The notes beneath the pieces were generated by a model. The model did not search any database and had not been told where the DNA came from. It was given only the letters and a program-made list of their open reading frames with translations. 64,000 nt of DNA, taken from the NCBI RefSeq assembly GCF_013388355.1, contig NZ_CP058246.1:3902449-3966448 (forward strand). Reading direction: 5' to 3'. The translations under genes were made by a program, and so were the position numbers. Below, piece by piece: positions 16,908 through 26,811 of the stretch; the first letter of the stretch is position 1, and each line of letters starts with the position of its first letter. The stretch comes from Flavobacterium sp. LPB0248. GTDB taxonomy: Bacteria > Bacteroidota > Bacteroidia > Flavobacteriales > Flavobacteriaceae.

Positions 16908-18044
16908 TTATTTTAATTTTTTCTGAATGTCTTTTTCAAAGATAGTCTGATCGAGATTGTAAAAATCAACAAAATCTTTTTCACTTACTTGTCCAGAAAA
17001 TGGCGCATAATAATGCATTTTTTGTTCTTTTTCTTGCCAGCCGTGATTTCTCCACATCAAGACATAAGAAATTTTATAATCTCCAATTGCTTTTAGTAAA
17101 GTTCCTGTCCACCATTTCGGATCTGGAACGGCTTCGTAACCAGCTTCGGCCAGTGCCATTGGTTTGTTTTTTTGAATAGAAATTTCATTTAAAATCTTAA
17201 ACTGTTTTTGAACTTCACTTATAAATTTTTCACCATTCGGGTCATCATTGTTTTGATAAGTATCAAAACTTAAAATATCGGCATAATCATCTCCAGGATA
17301 ATTGGCTAAAAAGTCTGCTTCGCTATTAAAACTCCCAGTATTGTATACATATATCAAGTTGTGTACGCCTTTTTTCTGCAAATAATCAACTGTAAATTTC
17401 CAAGCTGTTTTAAATTCCTCTGGAGTGCAATTTCCTTTTCCCCACCAAAACCATCCGCCAGTAAGCTCATGAAAAGGTCTGAAAAGAATCGGAATGCTTT
17501 TTCCGTTTTTATCTTTTAGAGACAAAAAGAAAGCTGCAGCTTTATCTAGCCAAGAAGTAAATTTTTTATGATTTTCGGCACCAGGCAAAATTGTTTTTAA
17601 AGAATTAGGAACGTTATCCCAAGCATTTTTTCCAGTTGCAGGATTATCAAAATGCCAGCTTATGGTAGAAATTCCTCCTCTAGCATTGGCATCCATAATA
17701 TATTGTTTCATTTTAGCGAAAGGAACGCCGTCAATATTATTAGGTTTATTATTTTCTAAACCTGCGATATCCCACCCATAAACAGCTGGATAATCGCCTA
17801 CAACATCTTTTACGTCGCTTCGTCCGTCTTCATATTTCCATTTTACACCGTAAGCCAAATCATCTTGATGTCCAAACAGAAAACCTTTTTTCGATAATGT
17901 GTTTAGGTTTTTATAAAGTGATTGCGTTTCTGGAGTGGCTTTTTTATCTGAAAGTGACAAAATTGTATTACTGTTGTTTTTTTGAGATTCGCAGGAAGTG
18001 CTTATCAAAACAGCAGTTAGGAGCATAATAAAATGTTTTTTCAT
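16908..18044 (-). CDS. GH26 beta-mannanase lipoprotein
   Basis: A GH26 enzyme of 378 residues from the chosen ATG. This start puts a clean lipoprotein signal at the N-terminus (LLTAVLISTSC); a longer frame from 18089 would add 15 unlikely residues. Catalytic residues are visible: acid/base Glu193 in RPFHELTGG followed by WFWW, and nucleophile Glu300 in ALAEAGY. Bacteroides relatives at this operon position release mannobiose. The enzyme is first in the leftward operon, so mannobiose production and uptake are co-expressed. It is probably periplasmic or attached to the outer membrane. Confidence 0.88.
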   Translation of the reverse strand: MKKHFIMLLTAVLISTSCESQKNNSNTILSLSDKKATPETQSLYKNLNTLSKKGFLFGHQDDLAYGVKWKYEDGRSDVKDVVGDYPAVYGWDIAGLENNKPNNIDGVPFAKMKQYIMDANARGGISTISWHFDNPATGKNAWDNVPNSLKTILPGAENHKKFTSWLDKAAAFFLSLKDKNGKSIPILFRPFHELTGGWFWWGKGNCTPEEFKTAWKFTVDYLQKKGVHNLIYVYNTGSFNSEADFLANYPGDDYADILSFDTYQNNDDPNGEKFISEVQKQFKILNEISIQKNKPMALAEAGYEAVPDPKWWTGTLLKAIGDYKISYVLMWRNHGWQEKEQKMHYYAPFSGQVSEKDFVDFYNLDQTIFEKDIQKKLK

Positions 18045-18089
18045 TGTCGGATTATTGGTTGTTAATGGCGCTAAATGATAAATATACAA

Positions 18090-18349
18090 TGATTTATGAT
18101 TTGAAAATCTACTGTTTGTATTACTCGAAAATTCTTTAGCGATTACTCTTTAAAATTATTAAAACTATAAAAAGATATTCGATTAAAAATGATTAATGTT
18201 TATTATTAATATTCTTTTTAAAGAAATGATAATTAATTTTTTCAAAGATAAACGGATGATAATAGTGTAATTAATATTATTTTATCAATTATATATCATA
18301 TTATTGCAGTCAAAAATATACACATTACTTTCCTGAAAATAGTTTTAAG
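18090..18349. other. divergent control region between GH26 and araC-type genes
   Basis: About 300 bases of very AT-rich DNA, counted from the GH26 ATG, separate two divergent genes. No TAnnTTTG box is obvious in either direction. Several short AATAT/ATATT repeats and a TTAATAT...ATATTAA theme are present. It is the natural site for binding by the AraC regulator, but I see no clear operator. Confidence 0.4.
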
Positions 18350-19228
18350 ATGGGTACTACGAAAAATTTTTATAGAGAAATTGCACCGCTTGCTGCGGGT
18401 GACAGCTTTTTGGTTTTTGATCGTGTAAAAGATAGTTTTGATTTTCCGGTGCACTATCATCCGGAATTTGAGATTAATTTTATCCTGAACGGAAAAGGTG
18501 TTAAGCGGGTTGTGGGTGATAATATTGAAGAAATTGATAATGTCGAATTGGTTTTGATTGGTCCGAATTTATATCACGGCTGGGAATTGAATAAATGCAC
18601 AAATAAAAAAATACACGAAATTACGATTCAGTTTCACAACGATTTATTTCATGAATCTTTGCTTGCAAGACGTATTATGAATCCGATTCGGGACATGTTT
18701 AATCGATCGATTCATGGTATTTTATTTTCAAAAAAAACTGCCGAAGAGCTGACTCCAAGGCTTGTGAGGCTTTCAAAATTGGATGGTATGGATTATTTTC
18801 TAGAAATAACGTCTCTATTATATGATCTTGCCAATTCTAGGAATCAGCGTTTGCTTTCTACTTATACAGTAGATTATGATACGTTTGATGATTATGATAA
18901 AATGAAATTGGTTTATGAGTATGTGCAGAAACATTTTGCTGAGAAAATCACTTTAGAAGACGTGGCAAATGTGGCGAGCATGTCAATCATTTCTTTTAAC
19001 CGATTTATAAAAAAACGTACAGGGAAAACTTTTGTCAATTACATAAATGACATTCGAATTGGTTATGCAGCACGTTGGCTGGTTGAGAAAGATATGAGTG
19101 TTTCGGAGGTTGCGTTTAAATCAGGTTTTAATAATATAGCTAATTTTAACCGTAGTTTCAAGGCGACTAAAAATTGTACTCCAAGTCAGTATCGTGAAGA
19201 ATTTTCTGGTTTGAAGCGCATTTTATAG
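18350..19228 (+). CDS. AraC family transcriptional regulator
   Basis: A 292-residue regulator. A cupin-type sensing domain covers about 1-110 (FPVHYHPEFEINFILNGKG). A C-terminal AraC double helix-turn-helix covers about 190-288 (ITLEDVANVASMSIISFNRFIKKRTG and SVSEVAFKSGFNNIANFNRSFK). It stands between the leftward enzyme operon and the rightward SusC/SusD operon and is the only regulator of the locus. It probably responds to a mannose-containing sugar. Many Bacteroidota loci use hybrid two-component or ECF sigma regulators instead, and none is present here. Confidence 0.87.
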   Translation: MGTTKNFYREIAPLAAGDSFLVFDRVKDSFDFPVHYHPEFEINFILNGKGVKRVVGDNIEEIDNVELVLIGPNLYHGWELNKCTNKKIHEITIQFHNDLFHESLLARRIMNPIRDMFNRSIHGILFSKKTAEELTPRLVRLSKLDGMDYFLEITSLLYDLANSRNQRLLSTYTVDYDTFDDYDKMKLVYEYVQKHFAEKITLEDVANVASMSIISFNRFIKKRTGKTFVNYINDIRIGYAARWLVEKDMSVSEVAFKSGFNNIANFNRSFKATKNCTPSQYREEFSGLKRIL

Positions 19229-19540
19229 TGATACTTTTTTATCACTTATAAATATTATTTTTAACGAAATCGTTTTCTTTTCTAGATTTCATTAGTTTTT
19301 ATTCATGGTTGAGTTGTTTAAGAGGGTTGTCTTTGCGAATAATTCAATTTTTATCCGTATTTATTTTGATATGTGTTTTTTAAATCGATTATAGTAAAAA
19401 TATTATCATTAAATGATATAATACTATTGATTTGATAATGGTCTCTGTTATAGATTTGTTAAATAATTTAAGAGTAACTTTTCCCTGGCATTTACTTTAA
19501 GATTATGCAATAAACAAATTTAACTAACCAAACACTTATT
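19229..19540. other. AT-rich leader of the susC operon
   Basis: This 312-base gap holds no gene. It is AT-rich, with TTATCATTAAATGATA, an interrupted palindrome around 19401-19416, and a terminal leader AACTAACCAAACAC before the start codon. The likely promoter and operator of the SusC operon lie here; I cannot place them exactly. Confidence 0.4.
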
Positions 19541-22500
19541 ATGAAAAAACTAATTACTAGCTTCATTCATTGGAGGGCTGACCACAGAGCCGTTCCTTTG
19601 ATATTATTTTTGTTACTGACCAGTAATTTTATTACAGCACAGGTAAAGGTTTCTGGAACAGTATCTGACGAGAAGGGGTTGTCTATTCCTGGCGCCAACA
19701 TCATGGTTACAGGTACAAAGAAAGTAGCCTCGACAGATTTTGATGGGAAATTTTCTATAGAAGCACCCGCAAATTCTACTCTTTCTATTTCATTTATTGG
19801 CTATGTTACACAGACAGTCAACATAAAGAATGGAGGAACATTCAACGTGATTTTAAAACTAAGCGCTGAAGATTTGCGTGAAGTACTGGTAAATGTAGGA
19901 TATAGAAGTGTAAAGAAAAAGGATTTGACAGGCGCTATTTCTACTGTTACTTCTAAAGATATTGCAGACTCTCCACAAGTATCTGTAGATCAATTGTTGC
20001 AAGGACGTGCTGCTGGGGTAACAGTTACAAACAACTCTGGACAGCCAGGAAGTAGTGTATCCGTTAAAATACGTGGAACTACTTCTATTTCTGGAACCAA
20101 TGAGCCATTGTATATTGTAGACGGTATTCCGATTTCTGGAGATGCTGCCAATACTGCAACTGGAGGTTCTATAGTTACGGGTTATTTGGGAACAAATACA
20201 GGAAACGTAACTTCGAGTCCAATCTCTTTTTTAAATCCGAATGACATTGAAACGATGGATATTTTGAAAGATGCTTCTGCAACTGCTATATATGGTTCTA
20301 GAGCGTCTAATGGAGTTGTTATTATTACTACAAAAAGAGGTAAGAAAGGTACAGGAAAAATCACTTTTGATTCTTATTTCTCTGTTCAAAATGTAACCCG
20401 CTTGTTAGATACGATGACTTTGAGTCAATATGCTGCACAGCAAAATGCTTTGGCTGCTGTTTATGGCGTAACGCCGAGAGATGAATTTGCTGTTCCTTCT
20501 GTTCTTGGTAAGGGAACAAATTGGCAAGATGAGATTTATAAAACGGCTATAATGAATAATTATCAGGTTTCGTTTTCTGGCGCAAAAGATGGTACTAACT
20601 ACTATATTTCTGGAGGTTATACCAATCAGGAAGGTATTGTTATTGGTTCTGGTTTTAAAAGATATAATTTTAAAACAAACGTTGATAGCAAAATAAAAGA
20701 TTGGCTAACAGTTGGAGTGTCTGTTGGTGCAGGTATAACAAATGAAGATATTACAATAAATGGGGCGAGTAATGGTATTATCAGTACTTCTATTTTATCT
20801 ACTCCAGATGTTGCGGTAAAAGATACAAATGGTAATTATTCTGGTCCACCGGCAGATGGGTCAATTGGAGTTTGGATCAATCCTGTGGCTTCGGCTTTGA
20901 TGAATACCAATAAATTAATCAAGAAGAATTTCTTGGGAAATTTTTATGCGAGCTTTAGAATTGCAAAAGGATTGGAATATCGATTTGATTTTGGAGGCTC
21001 TACAAATATTGATAATTTTGAAGGTTTTCAGCCTACTTATAAATGGGGTTCGGCGGTTAGAGAAACCAATATGCTGACAGAAAGAGCAAACAATTGGTAT
21101 CAACTTAATGTTAAAAACCTTTTGACATATAAAGCTGATGTAGGGAATCATCATTTTAACGTCTTAGCCGGTCAAGAGGCAAATGATAGTCATTGGTTTG
21201 GAAATTCGCAATCTGTTTCTGGGTTATTGAGTAATGATATTCATTCTATTAGTTTAGGAGATCCTGATTCAGTTATTGCTTCTGAATATAAAGGAAGTTC
21301 TGCTTTGTATTCTTTTTTCGGATCTTTTAATTACGATTATGATAATCGATATGGCTTGCAGGCAACGATGAGAGCGGATGGAAGTTCGAATTTCGGGCCA
21401 GGTCAAAAATGGGGTTACTTTCCTTCAGTTTCAGGTTATTGGAAACTTTCGAACGAAAAGTTTATGGAAGGAACGAGAGAATACATTGATAATATCAAGT
21501 TTAGAGGTGGATATGGAGAGACAGGAAACCAAAATATTGGCGGTGGCGGTTACATGAGTACTGTTCGCGCAATAAAATCGGCAATGGGTAACTTCTTTAC
21601 TGTTAATAATATTGCAAATCCAGACCTAACTTGGGAAACTTCTAAACAAACCAACTTTGGTTTAGATTTTACACTTTTCAAATCAAAACTTCAAGCAACA
21701 TTTGATGTGTATAGAAAAGAGTCTGAAGGATTTTTATTTGTATTGCCATTGCCGTACTACGTTACAGGTACAGATGCTTACCAAGGTGGTTTAGGAGCGC
21801 CAAGCGTAAATTTAGGAAGCTTAAGAAATCAAGGTTTTGAAATGACTTTAGATTATAATGAAAAGTTCGGAAAAGACTTTTCTTGGAATTCAAAAGTAAT
21901 TTTCTCTACGAATAAAAATAAACTGTTAAGCTTACAAGACAATTTTGATTTGACAAAAGATGTAATGCTTAATGATTATACGACTAAGGCAGTAACCAAA
22001 ACTGTAGTTGGTCAGCCAGTTGGCCAGTTTTACGGATATCAAGCAGTTGGTATTATTAGAACTAATGAACAATTGGCCAATGCACCAATTCCTTTTACAG
22101 GAAACAAAGCGGTAAAAAGCCAGTTGGGAGATGTGGAGTATGTAGATCAGAACAAAGATGGTTTGATTGATGATAAGGACTTAACCTATATTGGTAACCC
22201 AGCACCGAAATTTACTTATGGCTTCAACAATACTTTTAAATATAAAAATGTTGATTTAGGTGTCTTCTTACAAGGATCTTATGGCAATAAAGCAATGAAC
22301 CTAACAAGACGTGCTGGTACAAAAAACCAACGTTTGTATGAAAATCAGTTGGCAGAAGCTGCAGATTTTTGGACACCAGAAAATACCGATGCAAAATATC
22401 CAAGACCTGATGGAGGAGACGGACATCCAAATATTGCAATCTCTGATCGTTATGTAGAAGATGCTTCGTATTTAAGAATCCAGCAAGTTACTTTAGGGTA

Positions 22501-22708
22501 TAATATGCCTTCAGATGTGATCTCAAAAGCGAGCATTAGTAAATTAAGATTTTACTTTGGTATTCAAAATCTTTACACATTTACCAAATATACAGGCTAT
22601 GATCCTGAAATTGGATCATATAACCAAGATCCATTATTATCTGGAATCGATTCAGGGCGTTACCCAACCAATCGTAGTTTCACTTTTGGAATGAATTTAG
22701 AATTTTAA
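19541..22708 (+). CDS. SusC/RagA TonB-dependent outer-membrane transporter
   Basis: A 1055-residue outer-membrane transporter of normal SusC length. The signal peptide runs to about 34 and is followed by a CarboxypepD-like beta-sandwich at about 36-115 (VSGTVSDEKGLSIPGANI). The plug domain comes next (VDQLLQGRAAGVTV, then MDILKDASATAIYGSRASNGVV) and then a 22-strand barrel ending in aromatic FTFGMNLEF. It forms the import channel for mannan oligosaccharides together with the SusD lid encoded 11 bases downstream. It is the first gene of the rightward operon. Confidence 0.95.
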   Translation: MKKLITSFIHWRADHRAVPLILFLLLTSNFITAQVKVSGTVSDEKGLSIPGANIMVTGTKKVASTDFDGKFSIEAPANSTLSISFIGYVTQTVNIKNGGTFNVILKLSAEDLREVLVNVGYRSVKKKDLTGAISTVTSKDIADSPQVSVDQLLQGRAAGVTVTNNSGQPGSSVSVKIRGTTSISGTNEPLYIVDGIPISGDAANTATGGSIVTGYLGTNTGNVTSSPISFLNPNDIETMDILKDASATAIYGSRASNGVVIITTKRGKKGTGKITFDSYFSVQNVTRLLDTMTLSQYAAQQNALAAVYGVTPRDEFAVPSVLGKGTNWQDEIYKTAIMNNYQVSFSGAKDGTNYYISGGYTNQEGIVIGSGFKRYNFKTNVDSKIKDWLTVGVSVGAGITNEDITINGASNGIISTSILSTPDVAVKDTNGNYSGPPADGSIGVWINPVASALMNTNKLIKKNFLGNFYASFRIAKGLEYRFDFGGSTNIDNFEGFQPTYKWGSAVRETNMLTERANNWYQLNVKNLLTYKADVGNHHFNVLAGQEANDSHWFGNSQSVSGLLSNDIHSISLGDPDSVIASEYKGSSALYSFFGSFNYDYDNRYGLQATMRADGSSNFGPGQKWGYFPSVSGYWKLSNEKFMEGTREYIDNIKFRGGYGETGNQNIGGGGYMSTVRAIKSAMGNFFTVNNIANPDLTWETSKQTNFGLDFTLFKSKLQATFDVYRKESEGFLFVLPLPYYVTGTDAYQGGLGAPSVNLGSLRNQGFEMTLDYNEKFGKDFSWNSKVIFSTNKNKLLSLQDNFDLTKDVMLNDYTTKAVTKTVVGQPVGQFYGYQAVGIIRTNEQLANAPIPFTGNKAVKSQLGDVEYVDQNKDGLIDDKDLTYIGNPAPKFTYGFNNTFKYKNVDLGVFLQGSYGNKAMNLTRRAGTKNQRLYENQLAEAADFWTPENTDAKYPRPDGGDGHPNIAISDRYVEDASYLRIQQVTLGYNMPSDVISKASISKLRFYFGIQNLYTFTKYTGYDPEIGSYNQDPLLSGIDSGRYPTNRSFTFGMNLEF

Positions 22709-22719
22709 TTACTACTCTT

Positions 22720-24282
22720 ATGAAAAAATATATCAATATAAAGACCTTAGTTTTATTCTTAACGCTAGGTTTGGCAACTACTTCTTGCAGCGAAGATTTT
22801 TTGGATCACCCATCTGAAGATAGTTACAGCAGTGACCAGTTTTATAATACTGATGAGCAGGTTGCAAGAACTACTTACGGAATGTATGGTGCAATGTGGG
22901 CTCCTTATTATACTAAGAACTTTTACGCATTGTCAGAACTATCATCAGGGAATTGTTTGGCTTATGCCGATGGACCAGAACTGATTCAGTTTAAATTGAC
23001 TTCTGATAGTCCAATATTGTTAGATCCTTGGAGAGCTTGTTTTGCAATTATAGCGCAAGCCAATAACTTAATTAACAATATTGAAAAAAATGCCACAGCA
23101 GATGTGAATAAGGCAGTTATTAAAAACACAATTGCTGAAGCACATTTTTTTAGATCGATCGCGTATTTTTATTTGGTTCGTTTGTATGGACCAGTGCCTA
23201 TTATAGAAGATAATTTGGCTTTGGCAAAAAATCCAATGGTAAATACAAATAGAATTGAAGACGTTTATACTTTCATTGAAAACGATTTAAAATTTGCCGC
23301 AGCAAATCTAAAATCAAAAATTAGATCTAGAACTCCTAGCGGAGACAATATTTTTGTAACTCAAGGTTCTGCTGAAGCATTTTTAGCCAAAGTATATTTA
23401 TATGAAAAGAAATATGCAGATTCTAAATCAATGGCTGAAAAAGTAATCAATTCTGGTGAGTTCGATTTGATGCCAAACTTCGGAGATTTGTTTCTGACAA
23501 GTAGAAATAATAACCAAGAGTCTATTTATTCTTGGCAGTGGTCAGGAGCTATTAATACTTATGGAGGAGGAAATTTCTCTAATATTCAATATGGTTTAGA
23601 TATTTTGAATGATAATGCTTCATACGGTGCTACTTATGTTCCAAGTAATGACGTTCAAGATGCTTTTGAAATTGGTGATTTAAGAAGAAAAGAGTCTTTT
23701 ATGATTTATGGAGATTCTTATCCTAACATTAAAGGAGATGGTGTTGTAGGTTTTGTTATGGATAAAACGAAATATCCAGATGTATTGGCCAATACAGGAG
23801 CAGCGGTTAAGAAATATGTTGTTGGGCAAGTGACTAGCGAGACAGGACCAGCTGACGGGTGGGGCGGAATGAGTAACTGTAATTATATTATGCGTTATGC
23901 CGATCTTTTATTAATACATGCTGAAGCAACTATGGCTGGAGCTGATGAAACTACAAACGCAGCAGCAAAAGAGTCATATAACAAAGTGAGACTTAGAGCG
24001 GGTCTTGGAATTTTAGGGACTAATGTGCCTTTAACAAAAGCGGCTTTATTTCATGAGCGTAGAGTTGAATTTGCTTTTGAAGGAGAATTTTGGTTCGATT
24101 TAGGAAGACTGCCACGTCAGGAAGCAATCAATATAATTTCTAAGCAAGATAGAGGTTTCGATTCTCAGGGTGTAATACATTATACGCCAACGCCAACTGA
24201 TTTTATTTATCCAAAACCAGATGTCGAAGTTAGAAAAAATCCAAAATTGAAAGAGGCACCAGTTCCTTACACTTTCAAATAA
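22720..24282 (+). CDS. SusD/RagB nutrient-binding lipoprotein
   Basis: A 520-residue surface lipoprotein with a lipobox cysteine at about 23 (LATTSCSEDFLD). The alpha-helical TPR-like SusD fold is recognisable from NTIAEAHFFRSIAYFYLVRLYGPVPII and NYIMRYADLLLIHAEA. The conserved C-terminal block is FHERRVEFAFEGEFWFDLGR. It caps the SusC channel and binds the glycan at the cell surface. The spacing to SusC indicates co-translation. Specificity is inferred from the mannan enzymes in the same operon. Confidence 0.95.
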   Translation: MKKYINIKTLVLFLTLGLATTSCSEDFLDHPSEDSYSSDQFYNTDEQVARTTYGMYGAMWAPYYTKNFYALSELSSGNCLAYADGPELIQFKLTSDSPILLDPWRACFAIIAQANNLINNIEKNATADVNKAVIKNTIAEAHFFRSIAYFYLVRLYGPVPIIEDNLALAKNPMVNTNRIEDVYTFIENDLKFAAANLKSKIRSRTPSGDNIFVTQGSAEAFLAKVYLYEKKYADSKSMAEKVINSGEFDLMPNFGDLFLTSRNNNQESIYSWQWSGAINTYGGGNFSNIQYGLDILNDNASYGATYVPSNDVQDAFEIGDLRRKESFMIYGDSYPNIKGDGVVGFVMDKTKYPDVLANTGAAVKKYVVGQVTSETGPADGWGGMSNCNYIMRYADLLLIHAEATMAGADETTNAAAKESYNKVRLRAGLGILGTNVPLTKAALFHERRVEFAFEGEFWFDLGRLPRQEAINIISKQDRGFDSQGVIHYTPTPTDFIYPKPDVEVRKNPKLKEAPVPYTFK

Positions 24283-24302
24283 TTTTTTAAAAGTAAATCA
24301 CT

Positions 24303-25376
24303 ATGAAAAATATAAAAAATAGCATGTTATTGAAGTTGTATTTTTTGGCTTCGATTTCAATTTTCCTCTTCGCTTCCTGTTCAAATGATGATTCGTCAGG
24401 TTCATCTGGAAAACTCGAAGTAACAGGTATCAGCAGATCTGTTGTTGACGACCCTTTGGTTGAAGGAGATAGAAAAGTAGATGTTCCTACCGATATTATT
24501 AATGCGGGAAATTACTATATCATTAGAGGATCTGGTTTTTCGACATTAAAATCAATTTCATTCAACGGATTAGAGTCTTATTTTAATCCGACATTCGTAA
24601 CAGACAATGCAATTGTGGTTTTAGTAGATTCAAAAACGCCATACTACAATGAGATGGACGAAATGAAGATTGTAACCGGAAAAGGTACCTTGAGCTATAA
24701 AGTAGCGATTAGACCTCCAAGTCCTAATATTACAGGATTCCCTATTAATCCAAATCCAGGAGATATCATTACCATTACAGGTGAATATTTCTTGCGTCCT
24801 GTAGTTAATTTTGGAGACATCCAAGTTGAGCCAATATCTTCTACATTGACAGAGATTCAGGTTAAAGTTCCTGAAGGAAGTTACTTGAAAAGTTTATCTG
24901 TAACAAATGTATCTGGAACAACAGTGGCTCCAGAAACAATAGGTTCGGGAATTTATGATGATGCCTCCACAAATATTTGGGGTTGGGAAGATTTGTGGGA
25001 TGATAACAACGAGCTTGATAAGGCTTATGCTAAGGATGTTAAGCAAGGATTAAAATGTATTCAATGGAAGTCGGGAGAATGGGATGGTTATGTAATTGGA
25101 ATTAATAACTGGTCTTATCATGATACAGATAAATTTAAGGCTATACGATTTTGGATTAAAGGTGAAAAAGCAGGAAAAGTGAAGTTTTTTGCTAATGATG
25201 TTAATGTTGAAGCTAACACTGAAATAATTGAAATCAAAAGCTCATGGACTTATTTTGAAATACCATATACTGCAGTCGGAAGCCCTACAGAAATATCTAA
25301 TATTGGATTTCAAGAATTTGGAGGATTTGGAGGTAATGTTATCTATTTAGATAATATTGGATTTGTATTGAAATAA
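24303..25376 (+). CDS. TIG-domain surface glycan-binding lipoprotein
   Basis: A 357-residue lipoprotein (lipobox near residue 25, FLFASCSNDD). Two IPT/TIG immunoglobulin-like repeats follow: VEGDRKVDVP...YYIIRGSGFS and ITGFPINPNPGDIITITGEYF. The C-terminal beta-sandwich of about 140 residues (GWEDLWDD ... YLDNIGFVLK) resembles carbohydrate-binding modules of the CBM11 type. This is the SusE-position protein of the operon and probably a surface glycan-binding protein. Its C-terminal half is similar in layout to the next gene product, which suggests a shared ancestry. Confidence 0.78.
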   Translation: MKNIKNSMLLKLYFLASISIFLFASCSNDDSSGSSGKLEVTGISRSVVDDPLVEGDRKVDVPTDIINAGNYYIIRGSGFSTLKSISFNGLESYFNPTFVTDNAIVVLVDSKTPYYNEMDEMKIVTGKGTLSYKVAIRPPSPNITGFPINPNPGDIITITGEYFLRPVVNFGDIQVEPISSTLTEIQVKVPEGSYLKSLSVTNVSGTTVAPETIGSGIYDDASTNIWGWEDLWDDNNELDKAYAKDVKQGLKCIQWKSGEWDGYVIGINNWSYHDTDKFKAIRFWIKGEKAGKVKFFANDVNVEANTEIIEIKSSWTYFEIPYTAVGSPTEISNIGFQEFGGFGGNVIYLDNIGFVLK

Positions 25377-25459
25377 TTGGGAGGGATTCGAAAATAAATT
25401 TCGATTCCTAAACTGAGTTTGTTTAGTAAGATCCATAATTAAAAACTAAAAAAGAATTT

Positions 25460-26719
25460 ATGAAAAATATATATAATAAAGTAAAACATATTGCTATATG
25501 TGCCTTTTTGGTTGTCGCTGCTTCTTCCTGCGATAACGAAATTGAAGATATTGGAGGAGCACAGCAAAATTATAATACTGCCTACGGCTTGCTTCAGGCA
25601 AATAGTAATTTAACTACGTTTACAAAAGCGATAAAACTAGCTGGTTTAGAATCTACATTAGATACAGCTGATAATTATACTTATTTTGTTCCTAATAATA
25701 CTGCTTTTGATGCATATTTGGTAGCTAATGGTTATGTAAATGATTTAGGATATCCAGATGTAAACTTAGTTCCTGCAGCAGATTTGAAACAGCTTGTTTT
25801 AAGTCATGTTATTAAAGGTGTTAAGAAAAGAGTGGCTAAATTGGAAGGAGTTCAAGCAGACTATCTGGAAACAGGAGATTATGCGACAATGGCAAATGCA
25901 GTAAATGCAGATTTATATTTGTTAAGTATTAATGTAACCAATAACACTTTAAAAGTAAACGGATCAGATAAAGAAGCGCCAGGATTAGATTATTACGGAA
26001 CAAATGGTTTTGTAAATGTTTTAAGTAATGTGATTGAATTGACTCCTCCAGCTCCAGTAATTAGCAGCTTGTCGCAAGTTCTGGCTTCTCCAGGAGATGT
26101 TATAACTATTACAGGACAAAATTTCGTAAAAGTTAAAAGCGTTAAGTTCGGATCTACTGAAGCGACATTTACTGCAGTTTCTAAAACAGAAATAAAAGCA
26201 ACTGTTCCTGCTGATTTTGATTCGTATGCGCTTATAGTTATTGAAACGGATTTTGGAGTGTCTGCTCCAAGCGGAATCGGACTTAAATATTTATTATACG
26301 AAGACTCATTGAAAGGATGGGGCTGGGGCTGGGGAGGAGACATTACCTGGGAAAGCACTGAAAAAGTTAGCAGAGGTACAAATGCAATCAAAAAAGTTGC
26401 TGAAGCTTGGAGCGGACTTTTCATGCACTCTGATCTTCTTCTAAAAGCAGCAGATTATCAATTTGTTAAAATGTCTATTTTCCCAACAGAAAGTACTAAA
26501 ATTATGGTGACCATAAATAGTGATACAGGCGATTCTGCTAAAGGTACGACGGTTACTTTAGTGCCAGGACAATGGAATAATATTTCAATTCCTATTTCGG
26601 CTTTACACCCTGAACTTTTAACTGATGGAAATTTTGACAGTGTGTTTATTCAGGAGTTTTCTGGAGGAACAATTACTCCGTCTAGTATTCTTTATATAGA
26701 TGATATCGGATTTTTATAA
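25460..26719 (+). CDS. fasciclin-TIG-carbohydrate-binding surface lipoprotein
   Basis: A 419-residue lipoprotein (VVAASSCDNE). Residues about 38-190 form a fasciclin (FAS1) domain: YGLLQANSNLTTFTKAIKLAGL, then YTYFVPNNTAFDAYL and a LVLSHVI block. An IPT/TIG domain at about 197-275 follows (VLASPGDVITITGQNF). A C-terminal beta-sandwich ends in YIDDIGFL, like its neighbour. FAS1 domains normally mediate adhesion or scaffold interactions. Fusion to a TIG and a CBM-like domain in a SusC/SusD operon suggests a surface binding protein with an extra docking module. The function of the FAS1 part is unknown. Confidence 0.78.
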   Translation: MKNIYNKVKHIAICAFLVVAASSCDNEIEDIGGAQQNYNTAYGLLQANSNLTTFTKAIKLAGLESTLDTADNYTYFVPNNTAFDAYLVANGYVNDLGYPDVNLVPAADLKQLVLSHVIKGVKKRVAKLEGVQADYLETGDYATMANAVNADLYLLSINVTNNTLKVNGSDKEAPGLDYYGTNGFVNVLSNVIELTPPAPVISSLSQVLASPGDVITITGQNFVKVKSVKFGSTEATFTAVSKTEIKATVPADFDSYALIVIETDFGVSAPSGIGLKYLLYEDSLKGWGWGWGGDITWESTEKVSRGTNAIKKVAEAWSGLFMHSDLLLKAADYQFVKMSIFPTESTKIMVTINSDTGDSAKGTTVTLVPGQWNNISIPISALHPELLTDGNFDSVFIQEFSGGTITPSSILYIDDIGFL

Positions 26720-26751
26720 AAATAATAATAGGTTATGAGTTAGTTTGAGGT

Positions 26752-26777
26752 ATTCCCTAATTGAGAAATTAGGGAAT
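26752..26777 (+). terminator. intra-operon hairpin with short T run
   Basis: ATTCCCTAATT pairs with AATTAGGGAAT around a four-base loop, followed by ATCTTTTT. It lies between the binding-protein genes and the GH27 gene, so partial termination could lower expression of the enzymes relative to SusC/SusD. Confidence 0.7.
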
Positions 26778-26811
26778 ATCTTTTTATATGTCTTTTTTAA
26801 ATGAATAAAGA

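Noticed and set aside
18350..19228. Hybrid two-component or ECF-sigma regulator of the glycan locus
   Set aside because: The protein has only a cupin domain and an AraC double helix-turn-helix, with no kinase, receiver or sigma domains.
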